64,000 nucleotides of DNA from Terriglobales bacterium (GCA_025936825.1 JAICSO010000005.1:124001-188000), one strand, 5' to 3'; positions 44,071 through 53,165 are shown, numbered from the stretch's first letter. Numbers and translations are program-made. The notes: generated from the sequence alone by a model not told the origin.

Positions 44071-46200
44071 CTACTGCGGAATGGCGAAACGATAAATTTC
44101 GATGCTGATGGGTGCAATGGACAAAGTGGTGGGCGTTTCGCTGATCGCTGTTTCCTTCACTTCCACCTGTGGCGTCTGTCCCACGTGGTTGGCAGCATCG
44201 AGATTCTTACCAGTCATCTGCCATACGGTCAGGTTTCCTGTTAGCCGCGCACCGTTGATGCTGAGATCGAATTTTTGCTCGGAGTCAGTCGCGTTCACGA
44301 CGGAGAGCGTGAGGTACTTGCGATCTGCGCTGAGCGCCGCAACCATGTCCAGCGGGTACGTGGGGCTGCCGGCGCTCGTTCGCGGGAGGTCGCCCACGAT
44401 GTGTTGCGTTGGAGTTGGTTGCGGAGAGTTGCCGGTGAGCGCAACCGGAACCGAGCCCGGGCCCAGGTGCTCACCATAAAGTTTGAAGAGCAGCCCGTTG
44501 GTGTTGAGGACTGCGGCAGTCTGGTTGAAATCCAGGGTGGAAACGCCCATGGTGAAGGCGGTCATGCGAAGAAAGTCGGACTCACGCAGCATTTCGTTGA
44601 AGACCATGGCGTAAGCAAGGGCAAGTTTGAGGTTGGGCTGACCGCCTGTATAAGCGTATTCATCGTTCGACATGAAGGTGTTTTTTGCCTTCATCTCGGG
44701 AAAGCGCCGTTCGTATTCCTGCCACTCCTCGCCTTTCAAGTGCACACGATCGGAAGGACGGCGCACCCACTCGAGAGCTGTCTCTTCGTCGGGGACGTAA
44801 CCGGCCTCGAGGCGACCCACCTTGATGCCTTTTTCAGCGCGCTCGCGGTCCCATCGCACACCTGCGCGTGTGTACCAGTGCTCGGTGATGCCATCGAAGT
44901 TGCCCCAATCATGTCTGAGGAAACCGCAGGTCCAGTCTGCATCGGAGCAGATGCCGGCCTGATCGAACGGAATATGCCAGTCAGCGGCGACGCCCTCAAT
45001 GATTGCCTCTTCAGGCATGGAGCCTGAGGCCAGAAGAGTGATCGAGGGATCGACTGCGCGCATGGCTTTCACGAACTCATTGTGCTTGAGAAGGTAGTAC
45101 TTCAGATCGGTGCGGCCGAGTTGCCATTGACCGTACGGCTCGTTGCCGACGTTCCAGAACTTCACATGATACGGCTCCCGATGTCCGTTCCGCGCTCGCA
45201 TCGCACCCATTGGCGTGCTGACTGCTCCGTTGATGTACTCGACTTCCTCAGCGGCCGAGTGCGCGTCGCCGAAGCCCGCGTTCACGGTAATGTAAGGTTC
45301 GACGCCGATCAATTTGCAGAAATTCATGAACTCATCCATGCCGACATCATTGGTCTGCATGGCGTTCCAGGCGTAGTCGAAATCCGGCGGCCGCTGATCC
45401 CGCGGCCCGACCGAGTGATACCAATTGAAATCGGAAATGAAGTTCCCGCCGGGCAGACGCCAGAAGCCGGAGTGCAGCTGCTTCAGCGACGCAATGACTT
45501 CCGGACGGAAGCCGTCGAGATTGTCGTCAGGCATGAGCGAGACAGCGCCGATGTGGAAGTTTCCTTTTCCAGTGCCGGTGATCTCTAGCGCGCCTCCATC
45601 CGTGTCGGCTGCGGCGGTGAAGGTGAAAGGCAGTTGCTTGTACGTTGTTGACAACGCAGGCAGCGCGACAGTCTGCCTATCGTTCACGTCTTCGCCCCAG
45701 ATGAGAGCGAGCGTTACCTTGACGCCCGGCGTCGCGCGCAAGCATATGTGTCCGGTGTACTTCTTGCCTTTCACGAGGGAGAAGCCGGATTGGCGGATAC
45801 CGCGAGACGCTGAAGCGTCGAGTTCGATACGTGGGCTCTGTTCGCCAACGAAGGGGTGGTCCTTGTCCATCACGACTGCTTCGGCGGGACCGATCGGATG
45901 CCACTTTCGCAATTGCATATTCCGGAAGGGCCCACCCTGCGCGGGTGCAGCTTTCTGCGGTTCCTCGGGCTCGATTGGGAAATAAAACTTGCGGTCGTCG
46001 AGCATTTCAGACCAGAGGCTGCGATAAATGAGCGCGCCGATATGTTCGATGAACATGCCGTACTCGTACGGCGACACAGGCCGCGCAGTTTGCTGCGTAT
46101 CGATTTTGACTTCTAGTGGCTGAGACGCGCTTCCCGCTCTCTGCTGGGCTGCTCCGATTTTGATTGTGCCAGCGTGCAGGAGCGCAACTGCGGCAATCAT
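44071..46200 (-). CDS. Secreted GH51 alpha-L-arabinofuranosidase
   Basis: 709 residues with an N-terminal hydrophobic signal (AAVALLHAGTIKIGAA). A carbohydrate-binding-like N-terminal part (residues ~90-230) precedes the GH51 TIM barrel, with acid/base VKFWNVGNEPYGQW, nucleophile candidate in TFMSNDEYAYTGGQ, and LRMTAFTMGVSTLDFNQTA. A C-terminal beta domain closes the protein. It would release arabinose from arabinoxylan or arabinan outside the cytoplasm. The nucleophile motif NDEYAY differs from the common DEWN, which could mark a subfamily. Single gene, no operon. Confidence 0.9.
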   Translation of the reverse strand: MIAAVALLHAGTIKIGAAQQRAGSASQPLEVKIDTQQTARPVSPYEYGMFIEHIGALIYRSLWSEMLDDRKFYFPIEPEEPQKAAPAQGGPFRNMQLRKWHPIGPAEAVVMDKDHPFVGEQSPRIELDASASRGIRQSGFSLVKGKKYTGHICLRATPGVKVTLALIWGEDVNDRQTVALPALSTTYKQLPFTFTAAADTDGGALEITGTGKGNFHIGAVSLMPDDNLDGFRPEVIASLKQLHSGFWRLPGGNFISDFNWYHSVGPRDQRPPDFDYAWNAMQTNDVGMDEFMNFCKLIGVEPYITVNAGFGDAHSAAEEVEYINGAVSTPMGAMRARNGHREPYHVKFWNVGNEPYGQWQLGRTDLKYYLLKHNEFVKAMRAVDPSITLLASGSMPEEAIIEGVAADWHIPFDQAGICSDADWTCGFLRHDWGNFDGITEHWYTRAGVRWDRERAEKGIKVGRLEAGYVPDEETALEWVRRPSDRVHLKGEEWQEYERRFPEMKAKNTFMSNDEYAYTGGQPNLKLALAYAMVFNEMLRESDFLRMTAFTMGVSTLDFNQTAAVLNTNGLLFKLYGEHLGPGSVPVALTGNSPQPTPTQHIVGDLPRTSAGSPTYPLDMVAALSADRKYLTLSVVNATDSEQKFDLSINGARLTGNLTVWQMTGKNLDAANHVGQTPQVEVKETAISETPTTLSIAPISIEIYRFAIPQ

Positions 46201-46446
46201 CGCAATTCGATTGTTCAGGCGAAAACTCCCTGTGTCACAATTAATTGGTGATCTTTTCGAGCAAATGTATCGTAGCTGATCATGTTGAGGCTGAAAGGAT
46301 TTATTTCACTTGTCTGTTGAACGTGAGTCTTTGTATAGTCGCAACCTTGCGCAGCGCCGTCGAAAATCACAGACATTCAGGAGTATTCCACGAACTCATG
46401 TTGTGTCGTTCTCCATTTCGCGGAAATTACAGATAGCAAGATAAAA

Positions 46447-46479
46447 GGGCGCGTTTCGGTTTCCCAGAAAACACGCCCC
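46447..46479 (-). terminator. Rho-independent terminator of the pirin gene
   Basis: GGGCGCGTTT pairs with AAACACGCCC with one mismatch. Read on the minus strand it ends in TTTTAT, just after the pirin stop codon. Confidence 0.65.
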
Positions 46480-46486
46480 AAACAGC

Positions 46487-47389
46487 TTACTTCTTGATGA
46501 ACTTGCCTTGCCGGAGTTCGGAAAAGGCCTGCTGCAATTCTTCTTGCGTGTTCATCACGATCGGTCCGTACCAGGCGACCGGCTCTTCAATCGGCTTTCC
46601 CGAGACCAGTAAGAATCGGATTCCCTCGTCACCCGCTTGAACCACGACCTCGTCGCCGCGATCGAACAGCACCAGCGAATGATCGCCGACGGTTCGCACC
46701 GGGTAGTCTTCGTCGCTTCCTACGCGCTCAGTCAAGACGCTCTGTGGCCCCGAAGCATCGCGAAACTTGCCCGAACCCTGGAAGATGTAAGCGAAGGCGT
46801 GCCGCGAAGTCTCAACCTTCAGCGCCTTGCGTTTGCCTGCCGGCACGAATACATCGATGTAATTCGGGTCGGCGGCAACGCCTTCCACCGGGCCCGTCTT
46901 TCCCCAGAAGCTTCCGACAATCACGCGGACCTTTGTACCGTCATCGTCGGTCACCTCGGGAATCTCGCGCGCCGGAATGTCCTGATAACGAGGGTCGGTC
47001 ATCTTCAGGTCCGATGGCAAGTTCGCCCACAACTGGAAGCCATGCATCCGGCCGACGTTGTCGCCCTTGGGCATTTCCTGGTGCAGAATGCCGCTACCCG
47101 CTGTCATCCATTGCACGTCGCCCGCGCCCATCTTGCCCTTGTTGCCGAGGCTGTCGCCATGCTCGACTGTTCCGGCCAGAACATACGTGATCGTCTCGAT
47201 CCCGCGATGGGGATGCCATGGGAATCCGGCAAGGTAGTCCTCGGGATTTTCGTTGCGGAAATCGTCGAGCAGAAGAAATGGATCGAACTCCTTCGTCTGT
47301 CCGAATCCAAAGGCACGGCGCAGCTTCACCCCGGCGCCTTCCAGCGTGGGTTTCGATTCAATGACTCTTTTAACAGGTCGGAGCGACAT
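46487..47389 (-). CDS. Pirin family protein
   Basis: 300 residues from ATG 47389, which follows AAGGAGAATC; the longer frame to 47446 lacks a site. The bicupin pirin fold is clear: FGQTKEFDPFLLLDDFRNE, FPWHPHRGIETITYVLAG (metal histidines), WMTAGSGILHQEMPKGD, and C-terminal PIEEPVAWYGPIVMNTQEELQQA. Pirins bind iron and some have quercetin dioxygenase activity. With the YceI and MarR genes upstream on the same strand it forms a redox/stress-type unit. The YceI gene ends 61 bases before this start. Confidence 0.94.
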   Translation of the reverse strand: MSLRPVKRVIESKPTLEGAGVKLRRAFGFGQTKEFDPFLLLDDFRNENPEDYLAGFPWHPHRGIETITYVLAGTVEHGDSLGNKGKMGAGDVQWMTAGSGILHQEMPKGDNVGRMHGFQLWANLPSDLKMTDPRYQDIPAREIPEVTDDDGTKVRVIVGSFWGKTGPVEGVAADPNYIDVFVPAGKRKALKVETSRHAFAYIFQGSGKFRDASGPQSVLTERVGSDEDYPVRTVGDHSLVLFDRGDEVVVQAGDEGIRFLLVSGKPIEEPVAWYGPIVMNTQEELQQAFSELRQGKFIKK

Positions 47390-47450
47390 AATGATTCTCC
47401 TTATGGATTGGTGAACGAAATGGGCCAGCGATTCGGCCGGAACCACTTCG

Positions 47451-48011
47451 TCAGTTGGCTTTTACAAACTGAACGTCGAGAGTGATGGTCACTTCCTCGC
47501 CAACCAAAATGCCGCCCGTCTCGAGCGCCGCATTCCAGGTCAGGCCAAAATCCTTGCGATTGATCTTGGTGGTAGCGGAGAGCCCGATGCGTGTATTGCC
47601 CCAGGGGTCTTTTGTCGATTCGCTTGGACCCTCGACCGCGAATGTGACCGGCCGGGTAACGCCGTGGACCGTGAGCTCTCCCGTAACCGCCAACTCGCCA
47701 TCACTTTTTCGTGAAACATTGTTCGAACGGAAAGATAGCGTCGGGAACTTCTCGACGTCGAAAAAGTCTGCACTCTTCAAGTGCGCGTCGCGTTGCGGTT
47801 CACGGGTGTTAATGGTTGAAGCATCAATCTCGGCCTGCACGCGCGAATTCTCGATGTTCTGCTCGTCAAACTCCAGGAAGCCTTTCAGCGACGTGAACTC
47901 GCCCTTCACATTCGAGATCATCATATGCTTGACCTTGAATTGGGCTGCCGAGTGGACAGGATCAATATTCCAAGTTGTGGTGGTGACTTCCGGAAGGGCG
48001 ATTGCGCTCAT
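47451..48011 (-). CDS. YceI family protein
   Basis: 186 residues from ATG 48011 (GGAGACAATT upstream). YceI motifs: TTWNIDPVHSAAQFKVKHMM, NVKGEFTSLKGFLEFDEQNI, RDAHLKSADFFDVEKFPTL, and GELTVHGVTRPVTF. YceI proteins are lipocalin-like beta barrels binding polyisoprenoid or amide lipids. No signal peptide is visible from this start, so it may be cytosolic. A 12-bp palindrome (48043-48054) near a TATATT -10 element suggests MarR control; pirin is likely in the same transcript. Confidence 0.93.
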   Translation of the reverse strand: MSAIALPEVTTTTWNIDPVHSAAQFKVKHMMISNVKGEFTSLKGFLEFDEQNIENSRVQAEIDASTINTREPQRDAHLKSADFFDVEKFPTLSFRSNNVSRKSDGELAVTGELTVHGVTRPVTFAVEGPSESTKDPWGNTRIGLSATTKINRKDFGLTWNAALETGGILVGEEVTITLDVQFVKAN

Positions 48012-48029
48012 AATTGTCTCCTTTGTACT

Positions 48030-48054
48030 AATATAGAGATGCTCGTTATAACGA
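48030..48054 (-). promoter_or_regulatory. MarR-type operator and -10 element upstream of yceI-pirin
   Basis: TCGTTATAACGA (48043-48054) is a perfect 12-bp palindrome. On the minus strand TATATT (about 48030-48035) follows it as a -10 hexamer, so a bound repressor would cover the -35/-10 spacer. Confidence 0.65.
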
Positions 48055-48070
48055 ATAAGATTCAGGGTTC

Positions 48071-48535
48071 TTATCCGCCATACCGGCGGGCTTCCTCGAG
48101 GAGAGATTTCAAGTTGCGCAGGTTTTCCGGCCCAAGATGCCCGAGGAGCAGATGGTTGGTCTCCATCACCGGTCCATCCAGTTGCGCCAGGAGCGACAGT
48201 CCAGCCTGGGTAATTCGGGTGAGAACCATTCTTCGGTCTTTCGAATCCCTGCACCGTGAGACCAACCCGCGCTTTTCGAGTCGATCCATAAGGCGTGTAA
48301 TATCAGGGTCTCGACTGATCATACGGGCGCCAACTTCGGTACACGTCAGCCCTTCCGGCGCTCCCCGCAAGATCCGCAGGACGTTGTATTGGGTGGGCGA
48401 GATCTCGGCGGCTTTCAGAACAGGCTCCAGTCTCCTGGCTAGTTGATCGGTCGTGCGTGCGAGTGCGACAAAGACCTCTTCTTCGAGAGTTCCGGGCCGC
48501 CGTGGTTTGGGAACAGCCTTGATATCACTAGACAC
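48071..48535 (-). CDS. MarR family transcriptional regulator
   Basis: 154 residues if it starts at GTG 48535; the open frame goes to 48661. MarR winged-helix motifs: ISPTQYNVLRILRGAPEGLT, GARMISRDPDITRLMDRLEK (recognition helix region) and the wing VSRCRDSKDRRMVLTRITQAG. It is 60 bases from the YceI gene on the same strand. A near copy of the palindrome found before yceI lies in its own upstream region (48549-48560), so autoregulation together with control of yceI and pirin is likely. Confidence 0.9.
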   Translation of the reverse strand: MSSDIKAVPKPRRPGTLEEEVFVALARTTDQLARRLEPVLKAAEISPTQYNVLRILRGAPEGLTCTEVGARMISRDPDITRLMDRLEKRGLVSRCRDSKDRRMVLTRITQAGLSLLAQLDGPVMETNHLLLGHLGPENLRNLKSLLEEARRYGG

Positions 48536-48548
48536 AAATAAATAATAC

Positions 48549-48560
48549 TCGTGATAACGA
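48549..48560 (-). promoter_or_regulatory. MarR-type operator, upstream of the marR gene
   Basis: TCGTGATAACGA differs from the perfect palindrome at 48043-48054 in one base (11 of 12 identical). Position ahead of GTG 48535 fits autoregulation. Confidence 0.65.
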
Positions 48561-49003
48561 TAAATAGCAAAAAAAAACCGAGATCCATCCGCGAGCGCAC
48601 GTGAAGGCGCCCCCCGAGGGTGAAGTCCTTGAGAACAGGTAATCTGCACTGAGGCACTCAACCGTCAAGGTCGGGGAGGCTTCATGCCCGAAACTTCGCC
48701 GCATGCAGCCGATGAAACAGCAGTGATGGCAATCACGGCAGGCCTTCGAACGAGGTCTTATGATTCAAGGCAGTTGAGAGTCGTTTATGGTGACTGCCTC
48801 GCCGTTAAATCGCTTTGAGCGTGTGCTTATGTTCGTGGCACTTGCAGTGGCAGGGGTGGTTGTCGTGCTTCGAGTCGGTGCCATGCTTCTCGTATCATCC
48901 CTGCACCATTTCCGCTGACACCTCTGGATTCGCTTGCCGTGGCTTTCTAATTCCCGTCTACAATACGAAATTCGGAACGCTAGACATCTGTGGAGGATTC
49001 CGC
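48561..49003. other. Intergenic region between divergent marR and cytochrome genes
   Basis: About 440 bases without an established gene. It holds a possible 43-residue membrane peptide (separate entry) and TGGAGGA before the cytochrome ATG. A further 44-codon frame at 48684 is not supported. Confidence 0.5.
48787..48918 (+). CDS. Possible 43-residue single-pass membrane peptide
   Basis: ATG 48787 opens a frame reading MVTASPLNRFERVL followed by a hydrophobic helix (FVALAVAGVVVVLRVGAMLL) and SSLHHFR-stop. The composition fits a small membrane protein. The ribosome site is weak (GAGAG) and there is no homologue I recognise, so this may be a chance frame. Confidence 0.3.
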   Translation: MVTASPLNRFERVLMFVALAVAGVVVVLRVGAMLLVSSLHHFR

Positions 49004-50242
49004 ATGTCTTTTCGTGCTGTTTTCGTAGCCGTGGTCATAGCCTTTGCACTCATTGTTGGCGCCTTCTTAGTCAATCGGGCGAGACCGAAGGTGGAAACCG
49101 AGCAGCCCAGCCCTGAATTGGTCCGTGCTAGCGGCAAGTGCGCAGAATGCCACGCGCGAATTCAGTATTCCGTAGTGCACGAATACGAGATGAGCTTGCA
49201 TGCTCAAAAAGGTGTGAATTGCCTCGACTGTCATCAGCCAGCGGCCGGACAGGAGAAAAAGGAACATCACGGGTTCGTCATCTCTACCAAACTGACGGCC
49301 GGCAACTGCCGCAGTTGTCACGAGAATATCTACCAGCAGTTTTTGCGTAGCCGCCATGCTGGGCCGTCGTGGGCTGCGATCTACGGCGAGAAGGGATTGA
49401 GTCCGGAACAGGTAAAGTTTTCGGAGACGTATCAGCCGGGAGGCACGCGCCGGCCGCCGCACCCGTTTGTCCAACTCGAGGGTGGTTCGGCCATGACCAG
49501 CGGATGCGAACAGTGCCACAGCATTGGACGGCCCAACGCCGACGGCACGATTGGCAGTTGCACCGCGTGTCACACACGACACACGGCTTCGGTGCGCATT
49601 GCCCGGCTTCCGAGCACCTGTGCGCAATGCCACATGGGGCCGGATCACTCGCAGATAGAGATCTATGAGGAGTCGAAGCACGGGATCATGTTCCAGGCGC
49701 AAGAGCGTCTGCTGAACCTGGATGCGTCGCCGAAAACCCTCACCACTCGCGACATGTTTGTGCCAACGTGCGCCACATGCCATATGAGCGGCATCAACGG
49801 TGTAGGTGTTACCCACGATCCTTCGGAGCGGCTGTCGTATTACCTGGCCAATGCCATCACTGACAAGCGCCCGAATTTCGCGGAGGCGCGGGCGAAAATG
49901 AAGCAGGTCTGTACGCAGTGCCACACGCCGGGGCTGATCGATCGAGTTTACGCCCAGGCTGATCAGGTGGTGCAGTCGACCAACCAGCGCGTGCAAACTG
50001 CCCAGCAACTTGTCAACGGGCTGCGCAAAGACGGTGTACTTACCGGGACCCCTTTTTCCAATCCAATCGATTTCGTCTATTTCGATCTATGGCACTATGA
50101 CGGCCGCACCAGCAAGCACGGGGCTTTCATGGGGGGTGCTGACTTTGTGCAGTGGCACGGGAATTATCCAATGCTGCAGAAGACTGTCGAGTTGAACGCA
50201 ATGGCCGCTGAATTACGGAGGCAGCATGGCCGCAGCAAATGA
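49004..50242 (+). CDS. Octaheme cytochrome c, hydroxylamine-oxidoreductase (HAO) family
   Basis: 412 residues from ATG 49004 (TGGAGGA upstream; the open frame from 48815 is less likely). A membrane anchor or signal occupies residues ~5-24. Eight CxxCH heme sites start at C46, C73, C102, C168, C186, C206, C256 and C303. The pattern CAQCHMGPDHSQIEIYEESKHG is the HAO-family fingerprint, and HGAFMGGADFVQWHG near the end also fits. HAO relatives oxidise hydroxylamine or reduce nitrite/nitro compounds; which one cannot be told here. The membrane-protein gene starts inside its last 17 bases, so they act together, probably passing electrons to or from the quinone pool. Confidence 0.88.
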   Translation: MSFRAVFVAVVIAFALIVGAFLVNRARPKVETEQPSPELVRASGKCAECHARIQYSVVHEYEMSLHAQKGVNCLDCHQPAAGQEKKEHHGFVISTKLTAGNCRSCHENIYQQFLRSRHAGPSWAAIYGEKGLSPEQVKFSETYQPGGTRRPPHPFVQLEGGSAMTSGCEQCHSIGRPNADGTIGSCTACHTRHTASVRIARLPSTCAQCHMGPDHSQIEIYEESKHGIMFQAQERLLNLDASPKTLTTRDMFVPTCATCHMSGINGVGVTHDPSERLSYYLANAITDKRPNFAEARAKMKQVCTQCHTPGLIDRVYAQADQVVQSTNQRVQTAQQLVNGLRKDGVLTGTPFSNPIDFVYFDLWHYDGRTSKHGAFMGGADFVQWHGNYPMLQKTVELNAMAAELRRQHGRSK

Positions 50243-51059
50243 ACGCTGGTGGAGACAACCAGAGCTGTGGATCGAAGCCTTCGCAGTTTTGAACATCGGT
50301 TTCCTGACGTTCGACATTTTCCTTGCCCACTCGGTAAACGAGTTTCGCAAAGCAGCCGAATACGTTCCGTTGTTCTTCTCAGCCACTGCACCTGTCGTTC
50401 TGCTGGTTGCGTTGTGGCAACGAACCAGGCGGCGCATTGTCTGGAAGGTTTTAGGCCATCTGGTTGGATGGAGTGCGATTGCGGTGGGAATCGCCGGTGT
50501 GGTTTTCCATCTCGAAAGTCACTTCTTTTATGAGCGCACCATTCGCAGCCTGACGTATTCGGCGCCCTTCGCAGCTCCACTGGCATACACGGGACTTGGT
50601 TTCCTGCTGATCATGAATCGAATGGTCGATCCCGAGTCAACCGAATGGGCGCAATGGGTAATTCTCTTTGCCCTCGGAGGCTTTTTCGGGAACTTCGTTT
50701 TCAGCCTTGCCGATCACGCAGGGAACGGGTTCTTTTTTCCCGTCGAGTGGGTTCCTGTCGTGGCGAGTGCCATTGCGGTAGGTTTTCTGGCCATTCCTCT
50801 CTTTATGCGAGTGTCCAGATTCTTTATCGACGTCAGTGCGACCATCCTTGTGCTGGAAGGGGCGGTAGGCTTGTGGGGCTTTGTGCTGCACGCCGCCGGA
50901 AATCTACGCGGCCCTTCCATTCATGCCTTCGACAACTTCATCTATGGTGCGCCCCCAATGGCGCCCCTACTTTTTCCCAATCTGATGGTTTTGGGAATTA
51001 TTGGCATGTGGCAATTGCGGAATGCCGGGAGGGCCGGCGTCGACTTGCGAAATGGTTGA
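50226..51059 (+). CDS. Multi-pass membrane partner of the octaheme cytochrome
   Basis: 277 residues with about seven membrane helices. Histidines lie within or near the helices (FDIFLAHSVNEF, KVLGHLVGW, VVFHLESHFF, SLADHAGNGFF, GFVLHAAGN), possible heme b or quinone-site ligands. The start overlaps the cytochrome gene by 17 bases, giving coupled translation. I do not recognise a named family. By context it would anchor the cytochrome and connect it with quinones, as NrfD/NrfH-type proteins do in other systems; it resembles neither in sequence as far as I can see. Confidence 0.75.
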   Translation: MAAANERWWRQPELWIEAFAVLNIGFLTFDIFLAHSVNEFRKAAEYVPLFFSATAPVVLLVALWQRTRRRIVWKVLGHLVGWSAIAVGIAGVVFHLESHFFYERTIRSLTYSAPFAAPLAYTGLGFLLIMNRMVDPESTEWAQWVILFALGGFFGNFVFSLADHAGNGFFFPVEWVPVVASAIAVGFLAIPLFMRVSRFFIDVSATILVLEGAVGLWGFVLHAAGNLRGPSIHAFDNFIYGAPPMAPLLFPNLMVLGIIGMWQLRNAGRAGVDLRNG

Positions 51060-51098
51060 GCAGAAAATTAGGACAGTGCTATCTCTGGGTTTCCGGGG

Positions 51099-51380
51099 AT
51101 GAAGACATTTGCGGGGTATGCAGTTACCGTGCTTGGAGCGCTCCTGCTGATGACATATGCGGGGGATTACCTCGTTTTGCGCATACGCATTGCGCGGAAC
51201 TCGGGCTACGACAGCGTTACAGTGAGGCAGTACTACGCCATCAACGAGAAGAACAATAGAACCGAGTATGTTTTCGGCTCAACGCAGGACCAACCCTGCG
51301 TGAATTCACTCTTCGGCCATCAAGGCTTGCAAACGTGCTGGTACCTGCGCCGCCATCCGGAACAGCAAATCAAAATTTAA
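51099..51380 (+). CDS. Small membrane-anchored protein
   Basis: 93 residues. One N-terminal membrane helix (residues ~5-28, GYAVTVLGALLLMTYAGDYLVLR) is followed by a soluble tail with two cysteines (QPCVNSLF and LQTCWYL). It starts 39 bases after the cytochrome-partner gene on the same strand and may belong to that transcript. Conserved small proteins of this look occur in acidobacteria; the function is unknown. Confidence 0.65.
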   Translation: MKTFAGYAVTVLGALLLMTYAGDYLVLRIRIARNSGYDSVTVRQYYAINEKNNRTEYVFGSTQDQPCVNSLFGHQGLQTCWYLRRHPEQQIKI

Positions 51381-51533
51381 AACTCGCCATGAGGTGGGGA
51401 CCGCATTCTGACCATTGAACAGAAGTCGTCTGCTGCCCAACGCAGATGAACCGTGAGGAGTGCGCAACGCCTAGTACTGATCCCTGCGAGTAATCTCGTT
51501 CGTCTGTGAATGGACAGTTTGGTAGATTCATCA

Positions 51534-53165
51534 CTACTGTGGCCGTGCAAGGTTTTTCAGCTCGGGCGAAATGGCGAAAGCTTTCTCAAACTCTGCTTCG
51601 GATTCAGCTTCTCTTCCGTCCTGACGCAATGCCAGAGCCAGATTGTAGTGTGCTTCGGCGTAGGCGGGCTTCAGGCGTATCGCCTCATTAAACTCCGCTT
51701 CAGCCGAATGCAGGTCCCCTGCCTGCAACTGCACCAAGCCGAGATTATTGTGACCTTCCGCGAAACTCGGGTCGCGACGCACGAGTTCTCGGAACACATT
51801 CTCAGCGCCATTTGTGTCGTTGTTCTGGTTCAGCAACAATCCCAGTTGTATCTGAGCATCCGTGTACTTCGGATTGAGGCTGATAGCTTCCTTAAATTCG
51901 TGGACAGCTTCGCCTGGCTGTTCTGATTGCGCCAGAGCAAGACCGAGGTTGTAATGTGCCTCGGCAAGATCAGGATCGGACATCACCGCCTGCCGAAACT
52001 GCTCAATCGCCCGCGTCCGATCGTCTTCCCGCCAATAAAGTAGACCTAAGCTTGAATGCGCCTGCGCGTAATCTGGTTTGAGTTCGAGTGCTTTCTTAAA
52101 TGCTGTTTGTGCCTGACCGGGATCATTCTTGCGTTGCCAGGTTACGCCCAGGTAATAGTAGCCGGTAGGCAGCTCGGGGCCTTGCTCGATTGCCTTGGAA
52201 AAAGATGACAGCGCTGAGTCGAGTTTTCCTTGCTTTAGCGCATCAACTCCCTGCAGTGTCAGAAACTTCGCCTGCGCTAAACGTGTGCGGGAGTTGTGGA
52301 GCGCATTGAGTTCAGTTAACTCCTTTTCGGCAGCGCTCCGCTGTCCCTGCGCACGTAAAGCCAAGCCCAAGTTGTAATGTGCTTTTTCGAAATCGGGCTT
52401 TAGATCGATTGCGTGGCGGAAACTTGCTATCGCGCCTGACGTGTCCCCAGCAGATTTGAGTTCCATCCCGAGGTTGTAATGCGCCTCCGGGTCTTCGGGG
52501 CGGAGGGCAACTGCCTTACGAAACTGCGCGAGCGCGCCATTGTGGTCTCCAGTTCGACGAAGCGTGATCCCCAGCATGAGATGCGAGGGTTCCGACCTCG
52601 GATCCAGGAGGATCGCTTTGCGAAAAGCGGAAATCGCCGCAGCCGAATTTCCCAATTGCTCTTTCACAAGACCGAGCTCGAAATACAAATCCGCCGAGGG
52701 CTTCAGCTGCAGAGCACGCAATAACTCGTGATCCGCATCGGACAAGTTATTCTGCTGCGCGTAAACACGCGCCAGAAATCTGTGAGCGGCCGCATTTCGC
52801 GGGTCTAGTTCCACGGCAGCACGAAGTTCCTTCAGCGCCGTCTGAAAATCCTGCAGATCGTAGAAGGCTGCACCCAAACCGTAATGCGCGTCAGCATACT
52901 TTGGTTTCAGCCGGATCGTGGTCTGGAACTCCTCGGCCGCTTGCGCAGCATCTCCCTTGTATTTGAGCGCAAGGGCGAGGTTGTAGTGTGTGGTCGCATC
53001 GTTTGGGTCAAGGCTGATTGCTTGACGGTAATCTGCGATCGCTTCGTCCCAGGAGTGTTTTTTGGAGAGCTCGATGGCCCGCTGGCGATAAGTCTCGGCA
53101 GTCTGTGCCACGCAAGGTAGCGCGGATACAGCGAAGGTCACTCCTAGGAACAACCGGATGAACAT
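51534..53165 (-). CDS. Secreted TPR-repeat protein
   Basis: 543 residues from ATG 53165; the longer frame overlaps the TonB receptor gene and is less likely. A signal peptide (residues ~1-20, FLGVTFAVSALPCVAQ) is followed by about fourteen TPR units of 34 residues, for example ATTHYNLALALKYKGDAAQA, PEAHYNLGMELKSAGD and AEAHYNLGLALAQSEQ. TPR arrays form protein-binding solenoids. It follows the TonB receptor by 68 bases and was probably acquired or retained as an accessory of the uptake system, perhaps as a scaffold in the periplasm. Confidence 0.9.
   Translation of the reverse strand: MFIRLFLGVTFAVSALPCVAQTAETYRQRAIELSKKHSWDEAIADYRQAISLDPNDATTHYNLALALKYKGDAAQAAEEFQTTIRLKPKYADAHYGLGAAFYDLQDFQTALKELRAAVELDPRNAAAHRFLARVYAQQNNLSDADHELLRALQLKPSADLYFELGLVKEQLGNSAAAISAFRKAILLDPRSEPSHLMLGITLRRTGDHNGALAQFRKAVALRPEDPEAHYNLGMELKSAGDTSGAIASFRHAIDLKPDFEKAHYNLGLALRAQGQRSAAEKELTELNALHNSRTRLAQAKFLTLQGVDALKQGKLDSALSSFSKAIEQGPELPTGYYYLGVTWQRKNDPGQAQTAFKKALELKPDYAQAHSSLGLLYWREDDRTRAIEQFRQAVMSDPDLAEAHYNLGLALAQSEQPGEAVHEFKEAISLNPKYTDAQIQLGLLLNQNNDTNGAENVFRELVRRDPSFAEGHNNLGLVQLQAGDLHSAEAEFNEAIRLKPAYAEAHYNLALALRQDGREAESEAEFEKAFAISPELKNLARPQ

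Noticed and set aside
46245-46436. 63-codon plus-strand frame in the gap after the GH51 start
   Set aside because: No ribosome site, odd composition and no recognised motif; it is probably chance.
48684-48818. 44-codon plus-strand frame with GGGGAGG upstream
   Set aside because: The product has no hydrophobic or domain pattern, and it overlaps a better small-protein candidate.
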